This document shows, piece after piece, positions 20,655 to 29,087 of a stretch of DNA of 64,000 nucleotides. Under the pieces are notes generated by a model that searched no databases, was not told the DNA's origin, and saw nothing but the letters and a program-made list of their open reading frames with translations. The stretch comes from Limnothrix sp. FACHB-406. Lineage in GTDB: Bacteria > Cyanobacteriota > Cyanobacteriia > CACIAM-69d. How positions within the stretch are numbered: the stretch's first letter is position 1; each line of letters opens with the position of its first letter. The position numbers and the translations under genes were made by a program. The stretch covers positions 1 to 64,000 of the forward strand of contig NZ_JACJSP010000016.1 of NCBI RefSeq assembly GCF_014698235.1, in the 5' to 3' direction.

Positions 20655-22688
20655 ATGGTGACGCTCTCAGTCGGTCAACTTCTCGACCGACGCTATCGGA
20701 TCGTAGAAATCCTGTCGTCCGGAGCGTTCGGGCAAACTTACCTGGCTGCGGACTTGCGCCGACCGGGCTTGCCCCACTGCATCGTGCGGCAATTCCAATT
20801 CCCCAGTAAAAATTCCAAAGCGCTGCAAGTGGTGCAGTTGCTGTTTAAGAAAAAAGCAGAAACCCTCGAAAAGCTGGGCACTCACGATCGAATCCCGCAG
20901 CTTTTGGCCTGCTTTGAGCAGGAGGGACAACTTTTTTTCATTGAGGAACTGATCCAGGGGCAAACCATCGCCGAGGAGCTGAAGGCCAATCAGCCCCAAC
21001 CGGAAGAGTATGTGGTGCGTTTCCTGCAAGATACGCTGGAAGTGCTGGATTTTGTCCACAAAAACGGGGTCATTCACCGTAATTTGCGGCCCGAAACCCT
21101 GATTCGCCGCACGATCGATGGGCGAATTGTCCCGATCGAATTTGGCTTGATTCAAGAAATTGCCAATCCCTCAGCCCGGGCTGATGCGATCACGCCGCCC
21201 CCTTCGCCGGATTCGGTGGTTTACATGTCGCCGGAACAGTTGCAGGGCAACCCGCTCTACAACAGCGATCTCTACGCGGTGGGGATGATTTGCGTCCAAG
21301 CCCTGACCGGGTTATCGCCCAATGCCCTGCCCAAACCCAAAGACAACAATGGCGATCGCCCGCCCCATTTGGATTGGCCCAACCACGGGCAAATTAACCC
21401 CGGACTGATTTCCCTAATTGAGCGGCTGATTTCTCCCTACTTCGATCGCCGCTATCAGTCAGCCGCCGATGCCCTGCGGGATTTGCAGGAACTCTATGGC
21501 CTGTCCATGGGCAGCGGGGTGAATCTCAGCGGCGCGGGCATGAGCGGCCTGCGGGCCCGGCTGGCCAGCAGCAGCCAAAACTCCCCCGCCCACAGCGAGG
21601 CCCAGGAAGCGGCCAAACGCCGTTGGCCCGATCGCCGGTTGTGGTTGGGGGTGGCGATCGCGGTGGTGGGTTTGGGGTTTGGGGCCTTGTTGTTGGCGGG
21701 GCCCCTGCGATCGCGCTATTGGGTCGATCGCGGCAGTGACCAACTGAAGGCCGAAAACTTGGAAGAGGCGATCGCCAACTACAGCCAAGCCCTCCAGGTG
21801 GATGCCAACAATGCGGAAGCGCTCTACCGACGGGGAGCCGCCTATGAGGAAATTGGGGAATATCAAAAGGCGATCGCGGATTTAGATCGGGCCATTCGCC
21901 TGCGGCCCAAACATGCCCCCAGCTATTTCCAACGGGCCAACGCCCGCTACCGTCTCAGCGATGCCCGCGCCGCGATCGAGGACTACGATCGGGCCCTGAC
22001 CTACGACCCCAACTTGGTGCAGGCTTATTTGAACCGGGGCAACGTTCGGGGCGACATTGGCGACGACAAAGGGGCGATCGAGGACTACAACCGTGTGATT
22101 GCGGCCAAGGGAGTGCCGGCCCGCCTCCTGGCCCCCGCCTATCTGAATCGGGGCCTATCGCGATCGAACCTGGATGACCAACAGGGGGCGATCGACGATG
22201 CCACCAAAGCAATTCAACTGAACCCCAGCTATGCCCTGGCCTACCAAAACCGCGGCCTAGCCCATCGGCGGGCCGGCAACCTCCAGGCCGCCCTTCAGGA
22301 CTTCAACATTGCGATCCAACTACAACCAGATGACCCAGACCCCTACTACAATCGGGGGCTAACCCGTTGGGATTTGGGCGAAGTGGAAGGCACGATCGAA
22401 GACTTCAACAAGGCGATCGAGCTGCGGCCAGAACATGCCCTGGTTTATTACGATCGGGGCGTGGCTCGGCTCAAGCAGGGCGACCAAACCGGCGCACTCA
22501 CCGACTTCCAACAATCGGCCAAGCTGTGCATCGACGAAGGCCGTTTGGGTTGTTACCGTGATGCCCAGTACCAAATCCAACAGATCCAAGCGGGCAAACT
22601 GCCCACCGATCTCAAATTGTCCGATGAGGAAGAACCCGAAGCCCCACCACCCGAACCCAGCCCCGCCGCCAGCCCGCCGCCCCCCTAG
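20655..22688 (+). CDS. Membrane pseudokinase with C-terminal TPR repeats
   Basis: This 677-residue protein has a Ser/Thr protein kinase fold (about 12-280), one membrane helix (about 329-350) and seven or eight TPR units (355-655) ending in a Pro/Glu tail. Every catalytic motif is eroded. The glycine loop starts ILSSGAFG, the VAIK-type lysine is Arg45 (HCIVRQF), and the helix-C glutamate region reads KKKAETL. HRDxKxxN has become HRNLRPET (141-148), and DFG has become EFG (162-164). Structural residues such as APE-like SPEQ and the DLYAVG motif remain, so the fold should be intact. Pseudokinases act as scaffolds or allosteric activators. The next gene is an intact paralogue with the same architecture, 295 bp downstream, and is its most likely partner. 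Topology predicts an internal kinase fold and external TPR. Confidence 0.9.
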   Translation: MVTLSVGQLLDRRYRIVEILSSGAFGQTYLAADLRRPGLPHCIVRQFQFPSKNSKALQVVQLLFKKKAETLEKLGTHDRIPQLLACFEQEGQLFFIEELIQGQTIAEELKANQPQPEEYVVRFLQDTLEVLDFVHKNGVIHRNLRPETLIRRTIDGRIVPIEFGLIQEIANPSARADAITPPPSPDSVVYMSPEQLQGNPLYNSDLYAVGMICVQALTGLSPNALPKPKDNNGDRPPHLDWPNHGQINPGLISLIERLISPYFDRRYQSAADALRDLQELYGLSMGSGVNLSGAGMSGLRARLASSSQNSPAHSEAQEAAKRRWPDRRLWLGVAIAVVGLGFGALLLAGPLRSRYWVDRGSDQLKAENLEEAIANYSQALQVDANNAEALYRRGAAYEEIGEYQKAIADLDRAIRLRPKHAPSYFQRANARYRLSDARAAIEDYDRALTYDPNLVQAYLNRGNVRGDIGDDKGAIEDYNRVIAAKGVPARLLAPAYLNRGLSRSNLDDQQGAIDDATKAIQLNPSYALAYQNRGLAHRRAGNLQAALQDFNIAIQLQPDDPDPYYNRGLTRWDLGEVEGTIEDFNKAIELRPEHALVYYDRGVARLKQGDQTGALTDFQQSAKLCIDEGRLGCYRDAQYQIQQIQAGKLPTDLKLSDEEEPEAPPPEPSPAASPPPP

Positions 22689-22982
22689 TCACGCGGCCGG
22701 CTTGTTTTCATCGGCCAAGTCATAGGTCAAGCCATCGGTCAAGCCATAGATTGAGTTAATTAAGTTAAATGACTGTTCCCGTTACCCGATCGTTAGGCAG
22801 CAAAGGGCTTCAGCCCCCTGGGATTGCGACTAACTCCGTAATCTGCGCCCAACGAATTAGACCTATCGCGCGACTAGGCGCGGCCATCCATTCACCTGCT
22901 GGGGTCTGTCTCACCCTTTAACGCCCCAGACCTCGTTTCTGGATCATTTAACCCGTTGTTTTTGCCCCATCCCTAACTGAAC
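22689..22982. other. Spacer between the pseudokinase and kinase genes
   Basis: It contains the short tandem repeat GGTCAAGCCAT (about 22715-22750) and a hairpin-like GGGCTTCAGCCC near 22804. It may hold a promoter for the kinase gene. No coding sequence is seen. Confidence 0.4.
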
Positions 22983-25019
22983 TTGGCCCCCAACACCCCA
23001 CCTTCTCCTCCACCTCCGGGCGATCGACCTCCCAAATCATCCTTAGGCAAGGATCCTATTACCATCGGCCAACTGCTGGATAAGCGCTATCGCATCTTGC
23101 AAGTACTTGGTTCCGGAGCCTTTGGCAAAACCTACCTGGCTGCGGATCTTCGCCGGCCGGGCTATCCCCAATGTGTGGTGAAGCAACTGCGCCTGTTGCG
23201 TCCCAACCCCACCGCCGCCAAAAACGCCCACCGTCTCTTTCAGCGGGAGGCGGAAATGTTGCAACGGTTAGGAACCCATCCCCAAATTCCCCGCCTGTTG
23301 GCTTTTTTTGAAGAAAACGAGCAATTTTATCTCGTCAAGGAATTTGCACCGGGCCACCCCCTCTCGCGGGAATTGGTGGTGGGGGAACCGCTCCCGGAGC
23401 AACGGGTGATTTCCATGGTGGCGGAAATTCTGGAAATTTTGTCCTTTGTCCATGGCAACCGGGTGATTCACCGGGATATCAAACCCGCCAACTTAATCCG
23501 CCGCAGCGCTGACGGCCGGTTGGTGTTGATTGACTTTGGTTCCGTGAAGGAAATTTTGCAAACCGATGGGGAATCGGCCGCCGCCCGCACGATCGCGGCG
23601 GGTACTCCGGCCTACATGCCGATCGAGCAGTTTTATGGCAATCCCCAATTCAACAGCGATATCTATGCCGTCGGGGCGATCGCAATTCAGGCCTTAGGGG
23701 GCTTTTCTTCGGAGGAATTGCAGGCCCTGCGCGGATCCCAGGAGCCGGTGAGCGGCCGTTTGAATTGGCGGGCCAGCATTTCCGTCAGCACGGCGTTTGG
23801 AACCGTCCTCGATAAGATGGTGCATCCTTCCTATCAACAGCGCTACGCCAGCGCCGAGGAAGTGTTGATGGATCTGCTGCCGTTGATGGGCGGGAATGTT
23901 GGCGAGTCCATCACCACCGCCGCCGAGGAAGAACTAGGCAACTCCATTCCTTGGGCTGAATGGTGGCGACGTTGGTGGCCTTGGGGGTTGGGGTTGTTGG
24001 GCACGGTGGTGGGGCTGGCAACCCTGTGGCAGTCGGGGTTGCCCCAGTTGGCCATTGCCCAGATGATTTTGTCGCGCTGGTCTCAAGTGCCCACGGGATT
24101 GGTGATGAACCAAAATGCGTCCCCCTCGGATTTGGTGGGGATTGCGCGGGTGTTGGAGGGAAAAACCCCAGCTCCCGATCGCACCTGGGACTACAGCAAG
24201 GCCATCCACGACGCAACCCAAGCGCTGGTTTGGTCCGCCAGCAGTTCCGCCTATTTTTTGCGCGGCGTGGCCTACTACAACAGCGGCAACTGGAATGCGG
24301 CGTTGGCCGACTTAAACCAAGCCTTGCAGCTCGAAGCCAGTGACGCGATCGCCCGTACCTATCTGGCGGCCACGCAAGATCGCCTGGGCGATTTGCAAAG
24401 TGCTCTGGCCAGCTACGATCGAGCCATTCAAGACAATGGCAAGTTGAGTGCGGCCCACTTGGGTCGGGGGTTTGTGCGGTTGCAACTGAGCGATGCGAAA
24501 GGGGCGATCGCGGACTTTGACAAAGTGCTGTCTCAGCAGTCCAGTTGGTCGGCGGCTTATCGTGGTCGGGCCTTGGCCAAAATGCTGGCGGGCGACTCCG
24601 AAGGGGCGATCACCGACAGTTCCCAAGCCATCCGGCTCGATCCCAACAACGCCAGGGCCTATCAGGTGCGGGGACGTACTCACTTTGCCAGCGGCAATCT
24701 GCCCTCAGCCCTGGCCGATTTGACGGTGGCCATTCGTTTAGACAGCAAAGATCCGGAAAGCTACTACTACCGCGCCCTCACTCGCCAGGCCCTGGGGGAA
24801 CCCCAAGGCACACTCAGCGATCTGAACCAGGCAATCGCCCTGGACGATCGCTATGCCATGGCCTATCAACAGCGGGGATTGGTGCAGGTGGGCTTGGGGA
24901 ACCGGGCCCCGGCGGCGGCGGATTTTCGGCAGGCGGCCAAGCTCTGTCTCGATCGGGGGCAACTGGATTGTTATGACGCAGCCCGCCGTGAGCTAGAGAA
25001 ATTGCAGGCCATGCCTTAA
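22983..25019 (+). CDS. Membrane Ser/Thr protein kinase with C-terminal TPR repeats
   Basis: This 678-residue paralogue of the preceding pseudokinase has all kinase motifs. They are glycine loop VLGSGAFGKTYLAADL, Lys67 (QCVVKQL), helix-C Glu (FQREAEML), HRDIKPAN (163-170), DFG (184-186), and activation-segment TPAYMPIEQF. A membrane helix lies near 330-350 and about seven TPR units follow to the C-terminus. Upstream of the kinase domain is a short Pro-rich leader. The only usable starts there are non-ATG, and TTG at 22983 is the best, so the N-terminus is uncertain. A DUF3124 lipoprotein gene starts 40 bp downstream and is probably co-transcribed. Substrates cannot be inferred. Confidence 0.9.
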   Translation: MAPNTPPSPPPPGDRPPKSSLGKDPITIGQLLDKRYRILQVLGSGAFGKTYLAADLRRPGYPQCVVKQLRLLRPNPTAAKNAHRLFQREAEMLQRLGTHPQIPRLLAFFEENEQFYLVKEFAPGHPLSRELVVGEPLPEQRVISMVAEILEILSFVHGNRVIHRDIKPANLIRRSADGRLVLIDFGSVKEILQTDGESAAARTIAAGTPAYMPIEQFYGNPQFNSDIYAVGAIAIQALGGFSSEELQALRGSQEPVSGRLNWRASISVSTAFGTVLDKMVHPSYQQRYASAEEVLMDLLPLMGGNVGESITTAAEEELGNSIPWAEWWRRWWPWGLGLLGTVVGLATLWQSGLPQLAIAQMILSRWSQVPTGLVMNQNASPSDLVGIARVLEGKTPAPDRTWDYSKAIHDATQALVWSASSSAYFLRGVAYYNSGNWNAALADLNQALQLEASDAIARTYLAATQDRLGDLQSALASYDRAIQDNGKLSAAHLGRGFVRLQLSDAKGAIADFDKVLSQQSSWSAAYRGRALAKMLAGDSEGAITDSSQAIRLDPNNARAYQVRGRTHFASGNLPSALADLTVAIRLDSKDPESYYYRALTRQALGEPQGTLSDLNQAIALDDRYAMAYQQRGLVQVGLGNRAPAAADFRQAAKLCLDRGQLDCYDAARRELEKLQAMP

Positions 25020-25058
25020 GGGCTGTTCTCTAGGTTATTCTCCAACCCCCATACCCTC

Positions 25059-25718
25059 ATGCTGTCGATCGGGAAAATCATCGGGAACCCATGGCTCGGG
25101 CAAGCCGCCAGCCGCATCCGGCAAACCGGACTGATGGGCGCGGTGGCGGGTCTGTTGGTGGGTTGCCAAGCGCCCCCATCGCCTTCTCTGTCTTCGTCGT
25201 CCGTGCCGGCCGGTTCGCCCCCGGTGCAACCCTTGACGCGCATCACCCAATCCGGCGGCGGCATTGCGATCGCGCCCGATCGCCTGGCCGTCAGCACCGG
25301 TCAGGTCATCTTGGTGCCAGCCTACTCCCATGTGTATTACGGCGATCGGCAGGATGAATTCCTGCTGAGTATCACCCTCAGTATTCGCAACACCAGCCTC
25401 ACGGAGTCGATTGTGGTGCGATCAGTGCGGTATTACGACTCCCAAGGCAAGCTGATCAAGCAATATGCCAGCAGTGCCTTGAAGCTGCCGCCCTTAGCAA
25501 GCACAGAATTTTTCATTCCCCAAACCGATCGCAGCGGCGGTTCCAGCGCCAGTTTTGTGGTGGAGTGGGTCGCGGAACAAAAACAGGTTACGGCCCCGAT
25601 CGTGGAAGCGATTATGCTCAGCACCAGTTTTCAGCAGGGCGTTTCATTCACCAGTTCTGGCCGCGTAGTTCAAGAGCTTTCGGCCCCACCAGCCGCCCGA
25701 TCGCCCAATTCGCAGTGA
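25059..25718 (+). CDS. DUF3124 lipoprotein
   Basis: The 219-residue precursor has an N-terminal hydrophobic segment with a lipobox (GLLVGCQA, Cys near residue 36). A Ser/Pro-rich linker follows, then a beta-rich domain containing VILVPAYSHVYYGDR, LLSITLSIRNTS and SVRYYDSQGKLI, which match the DUF3124 family. The function of that family is unknown to me. The gene starts 40 bp after the kinase-TPR gene, so the lipoprotein and the extracytoplasmic TPR domains may share a compartment. The ATG at 25059 gives a rather long pre-lipobox segment; a start at M26 (GLMGAVAGLL region) would give a more usual signal length. Confidence 0.75.
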   Translation: MLSIGKIIGNPWLGQAASRIRQTGLMGAVAGLLVGCQAPPSPSLSSSSVPAGSPPVQPLTRITQSGGGIAIAPDRLAVSTGQVILVPAYSHVYYGDRQDEFLLSITLSIRNTSLTESIVVRSVRYYDSQGKLIKQYASSALKLPPLASTEFFIPQTDRSGGSSASFVVEWVAEQKQVTAPIVEAIMLSTSFQQGVSFTSSGRVVQELSAPPAARSPNSQ

Positions 25719-25816
25719 TGACAAGGGGGCACATCTGGTTGCACCATGGGACGGGTTCAGCGAGCAAAATCCTACTTTAGGAACCATGCTGCGGCCGTCG
25801 GAGCCAGGGCTGAGAA

Positions 25817-26863
25817 CTACGGGGATCCTAAAGATTGCAGGGAAATGAACGCGATCGCCATGCCTAAATCCTCGTCATCGGTGGCCAACAACAGGCGCGT
25901 AGCGTTCGGCTCCGGAGCCAGGGCGATCGCTTCAATTTTATGGTTGCCCGCTTGGATCAGATTTTGCGGGCGATCGACCGGCTGCCAAACCCATTGACCC
26001 TCAACCCAAGTCAGCGACCCCACCCAATATAGGGCCGACTGAAAAGGGCCCTGATCGCCGCCATCAATGGTGGCCAGACCCAACAGGCGACCATCGGTCA
26101 AATACACCAAATCCGAGAGCGATCGCTGGGTGGCCAAATCCAAGGGGCCGGTCACGGGGGTGCTGCCTTGTAGCGCGATCGCGTTGCTGGCCGGGTCAAA
26201 CCAACCCCAATGGAGGGTGGCGGGGCGGCCCTGGCCACCGCGATCGGCAAACAGGATCGCCAGGCGATCGCCCCAGCGCACAATCCGCAGAGTTTCGATG
26301 TCGCGATCGGGTTCCGGGGTGGGGGGCAAGTTAAAAACCGCCCGAACGGTCAGTTCACCGGCCAGCGATCGGGGGTCTGGATTCAGGAAAACATCGGTGA
26401 TCGAGGAACCATTCTCCAACGCCGACAACCGATAGGCTCGTCCGCGACTGGTCACGGCCAGATAGTCCCCGGTTCCGGGAATGGCGCTGATGGCTTCGAG
26501 GTCGATCGGCAGTTCGGCATCGGGGGGCCAAGCGAGGGCCGATCGGCCCCGGGGCGGTCGATCGGCCCATTGCACCTGACTGAGCCGATAAAGCGCCGTG
26601 CGGGCCCGATCGCCCTTGGTGTCGTGAACCGCCAAAAAGAACTCTTGATCGCCATCGGATCCCTGCCAGGCCAGGCCACTGATGCCCGAGAACCGATCGG
26701 CCCCGAGTTCTGTCCAGCGCAGGAGCAGAGGACTGCGGGCCCACAGGGGGGCGTTGACCAGGCCGATCGCCCCGATGGTCACCAGCAACAGCAGCGCCCA
26801 TCGGCGAATTCGGCGCACAAGGGTTGAGAGTCGAGAACGAAGCGGCGTGAGATCCGGCAGCAT
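25817..26863 (-). CDS. Secreted protein of unknown function, probable beta-propeller
   Basis: The 348-residue protein has an N-terminal basic stretch and a hydrophobic signal/anchor (WALLLLVTIGAIGLV, residues about 22-37). The rest is rich in beta-strand and short Asp/Gly turns. Repeated segments of the form L-x-A-x-x-x-D-x-x-G (AVHDTKGDR, ILFADRGGQGR, LATDDEDLG) suggest an esterase-like or phytase-like propeller. I cannot place it in a named family. It converges on the DUF3124 gene and stands alone. Confidence 0.6.
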   Translation of the reverse strand: MLPDLTPLRSRLSTLVRRIRRWALLLLVTIGAIGLVNAPLWARSPLLLRWTELGADRFSGISGLAWQGSDGDQEFFLAVHDTKGDRARTALYRLSQVQWADRPPRGRSALAWPPDAELPIDLEAISAIPGTGDYLAVTSRGRAYRLSALENGSSITDVFLNPDPRSLAGELTVRAVFNLPPTPEPDRDIETLRIVRWGDRLAILFADRGGQGRPATLHWGWFDPASNAIALQGSTPVTGPLDLATQRSLSDLVYLTDGRLLGLATIDGGDQGPFQSALYWVGSLTWVEGQWVWQPVDRPQNLIQAGNHKIEAIALAPEPNATRLLLATDDEDLGMAIAFISLQSLGSP

Positions 26864-27005
26864 TGGCGCAAAATCGACAGCGATCGATCGACTGGGGAGC
26901 GGCTTCCCTAGTTTGACCGATGAGCTGAAGCGGTTGCCAGCTTATACTAATTTCCCAAAATTTTGAGACAGAATAGAGGCCACACTCTTATTCCCTATCC
27001 CTGCA

Positions 27006-27172
27006 AGTATATCAGGCATCCTCAAACTCGAAATCCAGGAATCAGCGGCGGAACTCAAAGCCTTGATGGAGCGCCAACAGAAAGCCAGCCAGCGGCGTAA
27101 AGTGCAGGTGCTGTGGTGGCTGAAAACCGGTCAAAGCGCAACGGTGAATCAGCTGAGAGCTTCAAGTTGGTA
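27006..27172 (+). pseudogene. IS630-family transposase N-terminal remnant
   Basis: The frame from about 27006 reads LKLEIQESAAELKALM, then VQVLWWLKTGQSATVNQL before a TAA at 27170. This is the start of the helix-turn-helix region of IS630-type transposases, cut off after about 50 codons. No DDE domain follows, so only a fragment remains. Confidence 0.65.
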
Positions 27173-27293
27173 ATGCTAAGCGCCAATTACGTAGCAAATC
27201 AATCGTTCCATTTACCCTAAACTTGGCAAACAAAGGGTAGTGCCTGTGAAGTAATGATGCAAGCTTAGAAGTCATCATTCATAGCTCCAGTTC

Positions 27294-27389
27294 ATGTCTG
27301 CTTATCCTCAATGCCAATCCGGCTACACGGTCAAAAATGGTCGTATCCACAACGGCAAGCAACGCTTCAAAGGTAAAGCCTGTGGCTAA
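27294..27389 (+). pseudogene. IS1-family InsA-like zinc-finger remnant
   Basis: A 31-codon frame contains YPQCQSGYTVKNGRIHNGKQ and then RFKGKACG before two stops (TAA TAG). IS1 InsA proteins begin with C-P-x-C, x-x-VKNG, HNGKQRF and C-x-x-CG. Here the first cysteine is Tyr, the third is Gly, and the frame is broken at the fourth motif. It is a decayed fragment; sequence from about 27230 (GGTAGTGCCTG) may be part of the old left end. Confidence 0.6.
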
Positions 27390-27448
27390 TAGTTCAACGG
27401 GGGCAATTTCCCAAGTCAGAATGGGTTAGTCAGCCGTTTAAGCACCCC

Positions 27449-27898
27449 TTAAACACCCCAAATTTGCAGAGACACGGAGCGCGATCGGGGGCCGTCTAAC
27501 TCAAACAGCAGCACCGATTGCCATTGCCCCAAACCCAGTGCCCCGTTCACTAGAGGAATCACCTGCGAGTTACTCAGGGCGATCGCCATCAGATGGGAAT
27601 GGGCATTGATCGGTTCATCTTCCGGCACATCTCGCAAATGCAGATCGTTGTGGCGATAGGAACCCATGGGTGGAGCCAAAGTTTTTAGCCAAACCTTTAG
27701 ATCCTGCAACAAGCGCACTTCATATTCATTCACCGCCAAGGCCGTGGTGGTGTGCAAAGAAGAGACCAAAATTTGACCATTTTGAGCACCGGTTTGGTGA
27801 CAAAATTCGGCAACTTTCTCGCGAATTTCGGGGGTTAAATCATAGATTTCAATCCCTGAATCGGTGTTTCGTTTCAGGGTGTGGTGAACAATTTGCAT
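27449..27898 (-). CDS. YjbQ family protein (UPF0047)
   Basis: The 149-residue protein matches the YjbQ/UPF0047 fold with GQILVSSLHTTTALAVNEYE, DDLHLR-like HNDLHLRDVPEDE, AHSHLMAIALSNSQVIPLVN and GQWQSVLLFELDGPRSR. E. coli YjbQ has weak thiamine-phosphate synthase activity; the native role is uncertain. The three conserved histidines (LHTTT, HNDLH, HSHL) resemble a metal or phosphate site. Single gene with its own upstream region rich in short repeats. Confidence 0.88.
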   Translation of the reverse strand: MQIVHHTLKRNTDSGIEIYDLTPEIREKVAEFCHQTGAQNGQILVSSLHTTTALAVNEYEVRLLQDLKVWLKTLAPPMGSYRHNDLHLRDVPEDEPINAHSHLMAIALSNSQVIPLVNGALGLGQWQSVLLFELDGPRSRSVSLQIWGV

Positions 27899-27924
27899 GG
27901 AGCTAAGGGAACGATGGGCAGAGA

Positions 27925-28035
27925 ATGAAAAGACAAATCATCAGGAGCCAATAGGAGCCAATAGGATCGAGCAGGATCGAATAGGGCTGAAGTAATTTGA
28001 ATTGGCTTGATTTGAATTAACTTGAATTAATTTGG
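27925..28035. repeat. Imperfect short tandem repeats
   Basis: Units such as GGAGCCAATA (twice), AGGATCGAGC/AGGATCGAAT and TTGAATTAACTTGAATTAATTTGGATT follow one another between ylqF and yjbQ. They have the look of slippage-generated cyanobacterial short tandem repeats. Confidence 0.55.
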
Positions 28036-28039
28036 ATTG

Positions 28040-29053
28040 CTAACTGGGCGGTAGTTCCAGGGGCAAATTACCCAACGCGCCCTTCCGAAAGTCTTGCAAC
28101 AGGGTACGGGCGGCTCGTTCCCGATCGCCCTGATAACGAAATTCCGCCAACGCGGGCACATAGTCCTCGCCGTTCAGGAGTCCCGGAGCCAAGCCATAGC
28201 GTTTTTCCAGTGCCCGATCGCCCGTCGATCGGGCCGTTGCCGTTGGAGTTGCTGTGGAGGTTTCTGTTAGGGATTCTGGCAAAGTTTCTAGTGAAGTTTC
28301 TAGTGAAGTTTCTGGCGAAGTTTTTGGTGAAGTTTTTGGTGAAATATTCGCCGAGGTTTCGAGCGTCGGTTGCGGATCCAAATTCAACCCGCACAGCAAA
28401 TCCACCAAAGCCGCCGCTACCTTTTGGTTGTCGTAGGCCGCTTGGCCAATGTCGTCACAAATGGCTAACTTCACGGCCGCCGACTGATCCACCAAATTGG
28501 CGGGCAAAATGCCCGGCGCATCCAGTAATTCCAATTCTGAAGAAATTCGCACCCACCGCAATTGGCGCGTTACCCCCGGTTTGGCCGCACTTTCGACCAC
28601 GCGCCGCTTCACCAACCGATTAATCAGCGCCGACTTGCCCACATTCGGAAACCCAATCACCGCAGCCCGCACCGGCCGCGGCCGCATTCCCCGTTGCAGC
28701 CGCCGCTCATTCACCCAAGCCGCCACATCCTGGGCCGCATGGGCGATCGACTTGACCCCCTGACCCTGGCGCGCATCGGTGAAATAGGGTGTTTCCCCTT
28801 GCGATCGCATCCACTGTTCCCAATTTTGGCGAACGGGCCCCGGGATGGAGTCCACCCGATTCAGCACCAACACGCGGCCGGTTTTGGTGCCGGGGCGCTC
28901 CAGCCAACTTTGCAACTTTGGGTGATGGGTGGCCAGGGGAATCCGCGCATCCCGCACCTCAAAAACCACATCCACCAATTTGAGTTGCTCCAAAAGGGCT
29001 TTTTCGGCTTTGGCAATGTGACCGGGATACCACTGAATGGTTGGAGTAATCAT
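28040..29053 (-). CDS. ylqF: Ribosome biogenesis GTPase YlqF/RbgA
   Basis: This 337-residue circularly permuted GTPase has G4 (VLNRVDSI) preceding G1 (GFPNVGKSALIN) and G3 (LDAPGI), as in RbgA, which promotes late assembly of the 50S subunit. The opening IQWYPGHIAKAEKAL is diagnostic. Between about residues 225 and 285 there is a Thr/Ser/Glu-rich insertion made of repeated T-S-P-E/K or T-S-L-E units. It is encoded by tandem 12-bp repeats at about 28255-28355. The insertion precedes the C-terminal RNA-binding helices and is not typical of the family. The start ATG at 29053 is clear. Confidence 0.92.
   Translation of the reverse strand: MITPTIQWYPGHIAKAEKALLEQLKLVDVVFEVRDARIPLATHHPKLQSWLERPGTKTGRVLVLNRVDSIPGPVRQNWEQWMRSQGETPYFTDARQGQGVKSIAHAAQDVAAWVNERRLQRGMRPRPVRAAVIGFPNVGKSALINRLVKRRVVESAAKPGVTRQLRWVRISSELELLDAPGILPANLVDQSAAVKLAICDDIGQAAYDNQKVAAALVDLLCGLNLDPQPTLETSANISPKTSPKTSPETSLETSLETLPESLTETSTATPTATARSTGDRALEKRYGLAPGLLNGEDYVPALAEFRYQGDRERAARTLLQDFRKGALGNLPLELPPS
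28255..28355. repeat. 12-bp tandem repeat inside ylqF
   Basis: Consecutive variants of GAAGTTTCTAGT and GAAGTTTTTGGT encode the Thr-Ser-Pro/Leu-Glu repeats of the GTPase. The length is a multiple of three, so the frame is kept. Confidence 0.8.
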
Positions 29054-29087
29054 GGGCGGGCAAGGGTGGAGAAGAACTGGAAACGGG

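Larger units (their letters stand above)
26864..27448. other. Intergenic region with degraded insertion-sequence fragments
   Basis: Besides the IS630 and IS1 remnants listed separately, the region has no intact gene. It appears to be a graveyard of insertion sequences between two stable genes. Confidence 0.5.
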
